NCBI GenBank assembly: GCA_022695795.1
Contig: MU404275.1
Coordinates: 1 to 14,905 of the forward strand
DNA: 14,905 nt
Direction: 5' to 3'
Source of the DNA: Biscogniauxia marginata
Lineage: Eukaryota > Ascomycota > Sordariomycetes > Xylariales > Xylariaceae
The position numbers and the translations under genes were made by a program. Every line of letters begins with the position of its first letter. The stretch's first letter is position 1. Below, piece after piece: positions 7,491-14,905 of the stretch. Under the pieces are notes generated by a model. The model saw nothing but the letters and a program-made list of their open reading frames with translations, searched no databases and was not told the DNA's origin.

Positions 7491-8900
7491 TTAGACTTCG
7501 TATAAAAACTTGCTATTTATAGTTTCTCGTTGCTTTATTAGCGAGAGTTTTTACCGTTTTTTGGTTTTTCACGTCTCCTTTCTTTTAAGTTTCTTTAAGT
7601 TACTACGGCCCGGATATCTTTCTATTTTTAAGCTTTTATAGGAGCGTGTTTCTAGTAATCGTTATTTAGATAATCTTTTTAACTACTTTTTAAGTAGTAA
7701 GGGGTAAGAAGTTTATTCTTTATATAAAACCTTATATATTAAAACTTTAATTTTTTAAGGGTTTTTTTGTAACTTAAATTTGTTTTTCTATTAACTTAAA
7801 ATCTTTTAAGGTTTTAGATTATCTTTAAATAAAAGGTACAATTCTTGGATTTACTTGTTAAAAATAACTTAATATTCTTTTATAAGTTTATATAAATTTC
7901 TAGAAACTCTTTTTTTTTTTTAAAGTATACCTTAACAATTTATTTATAACCTAGTTTAATTACACGTATTTTTACTTATTATTTTATTAAATATTTTTTT
8001 ATAAAATTAAATAAATCGGTATTATACTTAACTCGTTCTTCGAATTAATATAGAAAATATAGTCTTTTTTATAATTCTTATAATTCTTATAATTCTTTTT
8101 TAATTTCGTCTTTTTCGAAGCCCGCTCTAAGTAAATCGTGTATATTACACAGTATTAAGATGTAATATATACATTTTTTGGTAATTGCTTTATAACTTTT
8201 TTTGGAACTTAAATAAAGATAATATGTTTTAAAATAATGTAGCTATCGTGAGACGTTATTATAAATATATTTATTTTTTTCTATGTTATTACTTTTTAGT
8301 TTTTAGGAATAATAACCAATTTTATCTTTAGAACTTTTATGTACTTAATAAGCGTCGTTAATATAAAAGCTTTAATATAACAATACATGTTTTTTTTTAG
8401 TTATTTTTTTATTTTTAGTTTTATTCCAGGTTTTTTACCTAGTAACCTATTAAGCTTATTAGTATTATTTAAGCTTTAATAAACATCGTAATTATTATTT
8501 ATATAAAACCTCCGGTTTAAGTTATTATACTGGCTTTTTCCCTAGTGTATTTCGCATTTATCGTCATTATAATGGCTTTAATATAACTTATTATAGTTTA
8601 ATTTAATTTTTAAGTCGTATCCTAATTTATAGGTATTATATTCGTATAGTAATTCGTCTTTATTATATCCTTGTTTTACTTGTTTTAATGTAAAGTACCT
8701 TAAGTATAAATGGTTATATTTTAAATAGTCTTTACGGTTTATTTAATAATATTTATAGCTTCTTTTTATAAGGACTTCCTCGTTTTTCTCTGCTTTAATA
8801 GTAGTAATAATAAATACTTAATTTATTTTTTTATTATCTTCGAAATAAACCCTTACTTTAAAGGTTCTTTTCTTAAGTTAAGAAATCCCTTTTATTTTTA
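7490..8900 (-). pseudogene. Gag-to-protease spacer region of element B, formerly Cys-rich (RIP-inactivated)
   Basis: Counterpart of 1150-2500 in element A, alignable throughout. The Tyr-rich stretch (about 8760-8560) ends in HYNDDKCEIH, keeping one Cys; the equivalent in A ends in NDDKCEIY. The His in B against Tyr in A at the last position is a CA/TA difference, showing independent RIP on a shared ancestor. I do not recognise a named domain. Conservation of length and order in two separately inserted elements suggests a functional part of the Gag polyprotein before inactivation. Confidence 0.6.
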
Positions 8901-10010
8901 ATTTTTATTTCTTAGGACTTCGATACTCGTTTTTATAATATCTTTTTTTCTTATAATTAAAACACTTAATAATTAATTTATCTTGTTTTTTTTGCTCTTT
9001 TTAAGCAGCGTTAATTTTAATAAGGTTTAATTTAGTTTTAGTGCCTTTCCTTGTTTTGGCACCACTTTTATAATTCCCTTTTTTCTATTAATCGCCGTTT
9101 TTTTGTTATATCGTCTTTTTTTTTTAAGGTATCGTTCAAAGTTTTCGTTATTAATAACAATTATTATTATAACGTAATTATTAAAATTTTCTAAGTTCCT
9201 TTTTTTATATAGGTTTATTTTATATAACTCATCCTTTATATAGTTTTTTAGTCCTTAATAAAATAAATAATATAAGTTTTTAATAAGTAGTTATAATTAA
9301 TTTATAAGTTTTTTAAACTTTATAACGTAATTCGAAGCCTTTTTATTTTATCGTAATTTATAAAGTCGTGCTTCGGTTTATTACTTAAAAATTAAATTAT
9401 TAAATATAAACCTAAATTGTTTTTTAAACTTCTTATAATTTTTAAAGACCTTTTTTATATCTTTTTAGGCGTTTAGTTTATTATTTAAGTGATTTTTTAA
9501 TATTAATTAAAACTAGGTTAAAGTAGTTTCAACGAGAAACTGGAATACCGTGAAAACCTTTTATTTTTTAATGGTAATTATTCCGTAATAAAATCGTAAA
9601 TAGGTTTCGACTTAAATCAAAAATCCTTTTAAATCGTTTATTTTATCATATTTATTAAATATAATTAATTTAAACCCTTTTATATCGAGAGTCGTTATAT
9701 TGTTTTCATCGTTTAAGTTATTAGGGTCGTTATCGTTTAAAAGTGGTTTCAATTATTTTTCTTTAAAAAATAAAAGTTGTTTTACCTATTTATTTTCTTT
9801 TTTAAGTGTTTTTTCCTCCTTTTCTTTTTTTCCTTAAATAATTTTTCTTATTAAGCTTTAAAGGTGTCTTTTTAAAGCCCTTTTTTAATTATAATTATAA
9901 TTAATTTTTGTATTAATTCTTTTAAACCTTTTTATTATATCGTAAAAAAATTTAAAGCTTTTATTTAAAAGCTTATTAATTATTGTTTTTTTATTTATTT
10001 CTTTTTTTAT
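8900..10010 (-). pseudogene. gag of element B with CCHC zinc knuckle (RIP-inactivated)
   Basis: The zinc knuckle at 8923-8964 reads CFNYKKKRYYKNEY: the C-x2-C-x4-H-x4-C spacing with the last three ligands changed to Tyr, exactly as in element A. The capsid-like part (about 9640-9300) includes KVFKNYKKFKKQFR on -. Here the frame passes without shift through the place where A lost one base. Stops replace Gln codons throughout. The start codon cannot be fixed in the AT-rich leader near 10000. Confidence 0.78.
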
Positions 10011-10109
10011 TACTTTTTAGTTTTAAGGGGTATGTTTATCCTAAGACGGTTTAACTAAGAATCCTTTCTTTTAAACCAATATTAAGTATTAATTAAAAAG
10101 CTATTAAAA
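10010..10109 (-). other. 5' leader and primer binding site region of element B
   Basis: About 100 bp between the 5' LTR and gag. The primer binding site should start at 10109; on - the first bases are TTTTAATAGCTTTTTAATTA, which do not show an obvious tRNA 3' end (TGG...). RIP may have erased it, or the element may have self-primed; the sequence does not decide. Confidence 0.4.
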
Positions 10110-10548
10110 TGTGACGAACCTTTTTATATATTCCTAGTTAATTAACTTTATAAGTAAATACGTATTAAGTTTTTTTAATTTAAAGGTAATAATAAATTAA
10201 GATTAATTTAAATAATTTAAAATGCTTTATTCGTTAAAGAGATTTTAAGGTATTTTCATTATAATATTAAAGAGTAATTATAGTTTTAAATTAATAACTA
10301 AAGAGTTAAAATGAATAATTAAATATAAAGGAAATTCTATCTTTTTTATATTTATTCTCCTTTATATACGTTTTTTCTGTTTAGTATGTTAAATACTAAA
10401 AAAATTAAACTTAATCAAATAAATACCTCTAATTAGGTCACGTAATATTACATCACATTACAAAGAAGGAGACCACTGGTCTATCCAGTCTTGGTCCGTG
10501 CCTAACTACCCCTGCTGGAAATCCTTTTAACACAGTTGGTTCGTAACA
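10110..10548 (-). repeat. 5' LTR of element B
   Basis: 439 bp from TGTGACGAACC (10110) to GGTTCGTAACA (10548), ends inverted over 11 bases in consensus. It pairs with 2940-3735. On + its first 320 bases are heavily mutated, but 10430-10548 keeps CA/TG-rich sequence such as CACTGG and TCCAGTCTTGGTCC that is TA-rich in the partner LTR. It is followed by TAAAA (10549-10553), the right target duplication. It should contain the element's promoter, but I cannot assign it. Confidence 0.9.
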
Positions 10549-10553
10549 TAAAA
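10549..10553. repeat. Target-site duplication of element B, right copy (TAAAA)
   Basis: Matches 2935-2939. Element A resumes at 10554 in the phase it had at 2939. Confidence 0.85.
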
Positions 10554-11620
10554 ACGAAATATATCGCTTATATAATTCGAGTAATTAAGCTTAAAGATTT
10601 AACGAAAAGAGTACCACGTGAGTACCTCCGTTTTTATAAATTATTTAAAAATAAAATAAAAAAAAGAATTACTAAAATATAACTAGTGAAATCACTAAAT
10701 TTACTTTAAAAAAAGAAAGTAACTAAAATTGTTTTTAATAGATCTTATAAATTAAGAAAAATAAAAAGCATTATAAAAAGGAATTTAAAAGGATTTTAAT
10801 AAAGAATATATTTAAGAATTAGAATTCTTGTTAAATACCTAGTAATCATGGTATTAAAGGTCGATAAAGATGGAAAGTAACATATTAATAAAAAAGGAAA
10901 TTTAATATAATAACAAGTAATTAATTATTAACACCTTAATAAAGTAATAAAGAAAAATAAATATTTATTATTATTAATAAAAATTATAAAAAGGTAAATT
11001 AATAAAGCTTAAATCTTTATAGTATTAAACCTTCGCGATAGTTATTATATAATTAAAATGACTAAAAAATACAAATAATACACCGCTTTTTAAACGGTAT
11101 ATAGATATTATAAGTATAAAGTTATGTTATTTAAACTTATTAATACACTTATTACATTTTAACATATAATCATGATAATCCTTTATAAGTTTCTAAATAA
11201 ATTCGTATTTATTTATTTAAACGATATATTAATTTACTTAAAAAATGAAAAGGAGTATAAAAAATATATAAAACAAGTATTAAAAACCTTAAAAAAGGTA
11301 AATCTACTTATTTATTTAATTAAAAATAAATAACATATTAAAAAACTAAACTATTTAAAGTTTATAATAAGTTTAAAGGAAATCCGCATTTAAAAGGGAA
11401 AAATAGTAGTAATTAAAGATTAATTAAAACTTAAAAGTATTATAAACATATATATATTTCTTAACTTTGTTAATTACGTTAAATAATTCATTTAAGATTT
11501 TAAGTGAATCGCTAAATTATTAACGAAATTAATTACTTTAATAAAGATAAAAAAGCTTTCTATTTTATTAAAGAAGTTAAATAGGCTTTTTAGTAACTAA
11601 AGGAAGTTATAATTAATAAG
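10554..11620 (+). pseudogene. Pol linker and reverse transcriptase of chromovirus A (RIP-inactivated)
   Basis: The linker reads RVPREYLRFYKLF near 10607-10650, the 'P-x-E-Y-x-x-F-x-x-x-F' segment before Ty3/Gypsy RTs; this linker is absent from element B. A frame displacement occurs around 10675-10700. RT then shows KEYI*ELEFL and LKVDKDGK (about 10802-10875), a 'L-T-N-x-P-x-T-F' block near 11140, and the catalytic strand FIYLNDILIYLKNEKEY with YLND at 11214-11225. The C-terminal part (about 11300-11620) reads YLKFIISLKGIRI, then LTKLITLIKIKK. It is cut at 11625 by a solo LTR. Stops are frequent. Both A and B have Asn at the first Asp of the catalytic pair. Confidence 0.85.
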
Positions 11621-11625
11621 GTTAT

Positions 11626-12035
11626 TATTACGAACCTCCTTTTCTTCTTCGTGTCACGTGTGGGTCACATGACTAAAAAAGCGGCGTTAAGCGCTTAATT
11701 AAGAAAGAACGCCGATAGATTAGTGAATCATAAATAAGAGATTCATAATTTAATGATTTAATGATTTACTTGATAATAGGAAAAGAAGAACGAGTATAAG
11801 TAGATCAAGGTTCCTTATATATCTAGTTATTCATTCTAGTTTCTTAATTATTAATTTAAAATTATAATTACTTTTTAATACTATAATGAAAGTACCTTAA
11901 AATCTCTTTAACGAACAAAGCATTGTGAATTTCTTGAATTAATCTCGATTTATTATTACCTTTAAATTAAGAAAACCTAATATGTACTTACTTATTAAGT
12001 CAGTTAATTAGGAACATATAAAGAGGTTCGTCACA
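11626..12035 (+). mobile_element. Solo LTR of the related Gypsy subfamily, in RNase H of A
   Basis: 410 bp from TATTACGAACCTCC to GGTTCGTCACA, flanked by GTTAT at 11621-11625 and 12036-12040. Its orientation is opposite to the LTRs of B. The start should be TGTTACG; G to A gives TATTACG. The right-hand 160 bases match the conserved LTR part (for example CTCTTTAACGAACAAAGCATT) and are strongly mutated, while 11630-11730 keeps CACGTG, GTCACATGAC and CGGCG. It resembles the LTR at 3362-3705 in having a CACGTG box and a GATTCA-type hairpin. Removing it with one GTTAT rejoins RNase H in phase. Confidence 0.9.
11682..11714. repeat. Inverted repeat with internal palindrome in the solo LTR
   Basis: CGGCGTT (11682-11688) pairs with AACGCCG (11708-11714). 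The intervening 19 bases include the perfect palindrome TAAGCGCTTA at 11688-11697, overlapping one arm, and TTAATTAA. It is GC-rich for this window and could form a stem-loop or a cruciform; its function is unknown. Confidence 0.55.
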
Positions 12036-12040
12036 GTTAT

Positions 12041-12509
12041 ATATAAATTTCTAAACGAAAATAAAAAGAAACGATTAAAAATAAACGCTTTAAATTTCGT
12101 TATCGAAGTAGTTTTAAAACAACTAAAAAATAATAGAAAATGGTACTTAGTTACGTACTTATTTAAGGCATTATATGGTGTTAAATTAAATTATTAGATT
12201 TATAATAAAGAACTATTAATAATTATTAAAGTATTAAAGAAATAAAAACCATAGCTTAGTAGAATTAAAGAACCTATTAATATTTATTTAAATTACAAGA
12301 ACTTTACACGATTTAAAATAATATAAACGCTTAATTAAAAATATAAGCGTTAAATGATTTTCTTGTTTAAATTTAATTTTAAGATTTATTATATTAAAAA
12401 AACATTTAAATAAATTTACTTAGTAAAAGAAAAGATTATAAGTTAAAAATTAATAAAAGAGATGTTTAGATATTTAAATAACAAAATAACGAATTAGTTA
12501 TATTAATTT
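12041..12509 (+). pseudogene. RNase H of chromovirus A (RIP-inactivated, split)
   Basis: Starts immediately after the solo LTR: YKFLNENKKKRLKINAL (to about 12092), then NNRKWYLVTYLFKALYGV, KLNY*IYNKELLIIIK (about 12183-12227). The first catalytic Asp is Asn (AAC 12084-12086) and a Gln has become TAG. The N-terminal few codons are on the other side of the LTR (before 11621). The same motifs and the same substitution occur in element B. The remainder to 12509 is the connection towards integrase (NKITN*LY*FIY), which is cut by the copia-like LTR. Confidence 0.82.
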
Positions 12510-12514
12510 ATATA

Positions 12515-12716
12515 TGATGGTTGAATGACGAAGGCATGTGGATCCTGTCCACACGTGGAATAAGCTACATGGTCCAAGTATAAATAGGCTGCCTGTTCCC
12601 CAGCCTACTTATGTAGATACTTCCCTCCTTAGACATCAATATTACACCAGTCTCACCCTTATCTTTCATATCGTCTATTTGTTATTTGCTTTTACTTACG
12701 TACGTACCTACTAACA
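12515..12716 (+). mobile_element. Ty1/copia-like solo LTR with intact promoter-like sequence
   Basis: A 202-bp segment with normal base composition, from TGATGGTTGAATGA to CTACTAACA, flanked by ATATA at 12510-12514 and 12717-12721. TG...CA ends, 5-bp duplication, small size, a TATA box at 12579-12588 and a pyrimidine-rich downstream half (CCCTCCTTAGACATC) all fit a copia-type LTR on +. It shares nothing with the Gypsy LTRs here. CA and TG are common, so RIP has hardly touched it. A hairpin TGTGGA/TCCACA lies at 12537-12553. No internal sequence remains. Copia rather than another LTR class is inferred from size and general form only. Confidence 0.82.
12579..12588 (+). promoter_or_regulatory. 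TATA box of the copia-like LTR
   Basis: TATAAATAGG stands in a GC-balanced context about 65 bases into the LTR, so unlike TA-rich strings elsewhere it is unlikely to be a by-product of composition. It would place the transcript start near 12605-12625. Confidence 0.6.
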
Positions 12717-12721
12717 ATATA

Positions 12722-13990
12722 TAAATTAACATAAAAAACTAAAAATAACGTTTTAAGGAAAATTACAATTAAAAAGAAAAGTAATTATAGTTTTAGTAAA
12801 GATTTAATAACGAACTTCTTTTATATAAAGAAAAGATTTATATATTAAAACGAATATAAAACGAATTTGTTAAGGAATTTTATAAATACCCTTTATATAG
12901 TTACCAGGGAATTTTTAAAACGTTGAAACGACTTTAAAAAGAATTTAACTTTCTAAGAATGCGATAAATAATTAAAAGAATTATAAAGAGTTATAATGTT
13001 TATAATAAAGCTAAGGCATCATAATATAAACTATATAAATTACTATAATTAACTTAAATACTTAATAAAGCGTGATATATAATTATATAGGATTTTGTAA
13101 TAAAACTCTTTAAGTTAAAAGATCTTATTATAAGAGTACCTTATAATAATATATAGGTAATTGTTAATAAATTCACGAAATATGCTTACTTCTTATTATT
13201 TAACGAATTAAGTATAGTAAAATAATTAGTTTTTAGTTTTTTAAGAGAATATGTTAATAAATATAAATTACTAAAACGCATTATTTTAAATAAAGACAAG
13301 TTATTTATATTAAAATTTTGAACTAGTTTAATAAAACGAATAAAAGTTAAATAAAGGTTGTTTATAACATATTATTCTTAAATAAACGAATAAATAAAAA
13401 AACTAAATTAAATAATAAAATAGTATTTAAAAAGCTATATTAACTAGGAAATAAATAATTAAGTAAAATTACTATTAATAACTTAGATAACATATAACAC
13501 CTCGGTTAATAAAGATGTAAAAATGTTATTATACGAAGTAATATACAATTAAAAAGCAGAAATCTAAAAATAACTAATTAAACTTATAAAAGTATTAAAA
13601 GTCGAAATAAAAACCTTAAAAGTAGAAATATTATCTAGAAAAATCTAAGCAATATAATAACGACTATAAAAAGAATTATAATTTATTTAAAATAAAATAA
13701 CAAAATATTATAATAAAAAAATTAAAGAATTAATTCTTAAAAAAGGAAATATAGTTTACTTGCTTTGTTAATAATAAAACGTAATAACAAAAACGCCTTA
13801 AATTAAAATAAAACAACTTAATAAAAAACTTAAATTTAAAAAGTTAAAACTATATAAAATCGAGAAAGTTATTTCGAATATTAATTATAAATTAAAACTA
13901 TTAAAGAAATCTAGAATATATCTAGTTTTTTATATATTATTATTAAAATTAACATTAAAAAACGCCTTGTTAAAAACCTAAAATGAAATT
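12722..13990 (+). pseudogene. Integrase of chromovirus A (RIP-inactivated)
   Basis: The core reads *DFVIKLFKLKD (first Asp GAT at 13091-13093, Trp changed to TAG), VIVNKFTKYAYFLLFNE (about 13160-13210), and ILNKDKLF (second Asp changed to Asn, AAT 13289-13291). NE*IKKLN follows, with the Glu position Lys (AAA 13397-13399). The second and third catalytic positions are 36 codons apart, matching D-x35-E, so the frame has no indel here. The C-terminal part includes LKKGNIVYLL near 13740 and YKLKLLKKSRIYLVFYILLLK near 13890-13950, typical of the region before a chromodomain. Two of three catalytic residues are lost, against one in B. Confidence 0.85.
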
Positions 13991-14004
13991 AAAAAAAATT
14001 AAAT

Positions 14005-14157
14005 AAGTACGAAATAAAAAGAATTTTAAACTTAAAAAGGATTAATAATTAATTATAATAATTAGTTAAATAAAAAGAATACTTATTAAAGAAAAACACT
14101 TAAAACCCTTTTAAACACCTAAAAAACTTAATAGTTAAACTTAAAAACTTTTATCGA
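14005..14157 (+). pseudogene. C-terminal chromodomain of chromovirus A (RIP-damaged)
   Basis: Reads KYEIKRILNLKRI from 14005, then LVK*KEYLLKKNT*, FKHLKNL, and ends NFYR at 14157. Motif order equals that of 4383-4535 in element B, with the same Trp codons turned to stops. It shows that A is also a chromovirus. R*NLD follows in both elements, so the true stop may be further on. Confidence 0.78.
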
Positions 14158-14700
14158 TAAAACTTAGATTATCTGGGAAAATTTATAAATATAAACTAAA
14201 ATTTAAAAGGGACAAGTTAAAAAAGGGGAAAGCCGCCAAAATAAGTACGTTTTACTGAAATTCAAATTAATATAATAGTTTTTTTATACGTTATTATTCT
14301 TTAATGAGACGTTTTTCTTTTTCCTTTTTACGCTTAACACGGTTTAACTCTTTAATAAAGTTTAAATCACGTGTAATTATTTTTTTAAGCTTTTTAGACT
14401 AAAAACGGCGCTAAGTACAAAAACGATAAATATAATTCATTATAGCCTTTAAACGGATTTTAGCTTTTTTTAATTCGGTTTTAATTTTTTAAAACTATTT
14501 AATAATTTTAGTTATATTACTCTTTAAAATTTTAAAGACATTATATTAAATGCGATTTATTCGAATATACTTATTATAACGGTTAAAATCTTTTAAAGTA
14601 ATATATTCTTTTCTGTTATAGTTATAATAAAAATAAGGTATTTTTTTTAACTTTTAAAAATAATTAAGTTTATTAAAGCTAATCTATTTTTAACTTATTT
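14141..14700 (-). pseudogene. Antisense accessory ORF of chromovirus A (coiled-coil protein, RIP-inactivated)
   Basis: On - an open phase, apart from TAA/TAG codons, runs from about 14700 to a TAA at 14141-14143. It includes RKEYITLKDFNRYNKYIR (about 14614-14560), KIKTELKKAKIRLKAIMN, then LNFIKELNRVKRKKEKEKR (about 14365-14310), PFFNLSLLN, and DNLSFIDKSF before the stop. The second half matches the antisense frame of element B in motif order and in its stop, which lies 17 bases inside the chromodomain end in both. The first half is longer than in B, and its start is unclear. It is highly charged and helix-prone, with no membrane or catalytic motif seen. The N-terminal half slightly recalls C-terminal tails of fungal pogo-like transposases, but I cannot support that. 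Confidence 0.62.
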
Positions 14701-14811
14701 ATTAATATAACGAAAAGCTTTAAAATTCTCTTTATAAACTTTTATAATATAATAAGATATAATAAAAAAAGGATAAAAAGAACTTATTAATAAGGAGAAA
14801 AAACCTTAATT
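14701..14811. other. AT-rich flank upstream of the A antisense frame
   Basis: No coding pattern is evident on either strand. By position it would be the promoter side of the antisense gene and the approach to the 3' LTR of element A, which is not reached. Confidence 0.35.
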
Positions 14812-14905
14812 AATTTAATAATTTAATAATTTAATAATTTAATAATTTAATAATTTAATAATTTAATAATTTAATAATTTAATAATTTAATAATTTAATA
14901 ATTTA
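14812..14905. repeat. 8-bp tandem repeat (AATTTAAT)n reaching the window end
   Basis: About 12 near-perfect copies of AATTTAAT from 14812 to the last base; the array probably continues beyond. The unit is itself nearly palindromic. Its uniformity contrasts with the irregular RIP-mutated sequence around it, so it has expanded recently by slippage. Confidence 0.95.

Larger units (their letters stand above)
2940..10548 (-). mobile_element. Chromovirus B (Ty3/Gypsy), complete, nested in A
   Basis: A full-length element with its coding strand on -. It has a 5' LTR (10110-10548), gag, Cys-depleted region, protease, RT, RNase H, integrase and chromodomain (ending about 4383), an antisense accessory frame, a polypurine tract (3736-3750) and a 3' LTR (2940-3735). 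It spans 7609 bp, or 7260 bp without the solo LTR and duplication nested in its 3' LTR. Flanking TAAAA copies mark its insertion into element A between protease and RT. All pol frames contain stops from RIP. Two deletions distinguish it from A: about 280 bp between protease and RT, and 23 bp near 7100-7105. Confidence 0.92.
10554..14905 (+). mobile_element. Chromovirus A (Ty3/Gypsy), 3' part: RT to antisense ORF
   Basis: Continuation of the element that begins at the left edge. Order on +: pol linker, RT, RNase H (split by a solo LTR at 11626-12035), connection (split by a copia-like LTR at 12515-12716), integrase and chromodomain (to 14157), then an antisense accessory frame and an AT repeat. 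Its 3' LTR is not seen and must lie right of the window. It aligns with the reverse complement of B from about 7185 to 4140. Confidence 0.9.

Noticed and set aside
4600..10000. AT-rich sequence as mitochondrial or bacterial (low-GC) genome
   Set aside because: Chromovirus domains, LTRs with target duplications and CpA-specific transitions between copies indicate a RIP-mutated nuclear fungal region.
10105..10553. 10110-10548 as a solo LTR with its own TAAAA duplication on both sides (10105-10109 and 10549-10553)
   Set aside because: The same TAAAA stands at 2935-2939, and joining 2939 to 10554 restores A's pol frame; a polypurine tract at 3736 and complete gag-pol between the LTRs show a full-length element. 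The TAAAA at 10105 is a coincidence in the AT-rich leader.
14141..14700. Pogo/Fot-type DNA transposase fragment
   Set aside because: No DDE or HTH motif is visible, and the frame's second half and stop are homologous to the antisense frame of element B, so it belongs to the retrotransposon.
14812..14905. CRISPR array or centromeric satellite
   Set aside because: Eight-base units without spacers in a eukaryotic repeat; the length seen is under 100 bp, so a simple slippage array is enough.
1..14905. Host protein-coding genes, tRNA or rRNA genes
   Set aside because: No conserved host reading frame, intron-exon structure or RNA-gene signature could be found; all recognisable coding sequence is from retrotransposons.

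Overview
The window looks like an AT-rich, gene-free repeat block from a filamentous ascomycete (Pezizomycotina). It consists almost entirely of nested LTR retrotransposons destroyed by repeat-induced point mutation (RIP). CpA and TpG are nearly absent from the old elements and TpA is in great excess, while many CpG sites survive. In-frame stops sit mostly where Gln (CAA/CAG) or Trp (TGG) codons would be, and Cys and His codons have become Tyr. No intact host gene, tRNA, rRNA or CRISPR array is visible. The species cannot be named from this sequence.

Layout. (1) Element A, on the + strand, is an old Ty3/Gypsy chromovirus occupying 1-2939 and 10554-14905. Its order is gag with a zinc knuckle, a once Cys-rich region, protease, RT, RNase H, integrase and chromodomain; both its LTRs lie outside the window. 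(2) Element B (2940-10548, - strand) is a complete chromovirus of the same family. It is inserted into A between protease and RT and is flanked by the 5-bp duplication TAAAA. Removing B and one TAAAA restores A's pol reading frame. B has its own LTRs (2940-3735 and 10110-10548), a polypurine tract, gag, pol and chromodomain. (3) A 344-bp solo LTR of a related subfamily (3362-3705, duplication AAATC) sits inside B's 3' LTR. (4) A third solo LTR (11626-12035, duplication GTTAT) interrupts A's RNase H. (5) A 202-bp Ty1/copia-like solo LTR (12515-12716, duplication ATATA) carrying a TATA box interrupts the RNase H-integrase connection; it is almost free of RIP.

The most unusual feature is an accessory reading frame on the strand opposite to gag-pol, between the chromodomain and the 3' LTR, found in both chromoviruses (4028-4402 on + in B; about 14141-14700 on - in A). 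The two frames encode related, charged, probably coiled-coil proteins with a shared C-terminal Phe/Leu-rich tail. They converge on pol tail to tail, with the same 17-bp overlap in both elements. A second unusual feature is the roughly 1.3-1.4 kb region between the gag zinc knuckle and protease, conserved in both copies. Its paired tyrosines suggest a lost Cys-rich metal-binding domain.

Order of events inferred from nesting: A inserted first, then B into A, then the solo LTR into B's LTR. The LTRs at 11626 and 12515 also post-date A. The least mutated stretches are the two youngest-looking LTRs, the distal part of B's 5' LTR, part of the LTR at 11626, and the 5' end of B's antisense frame.
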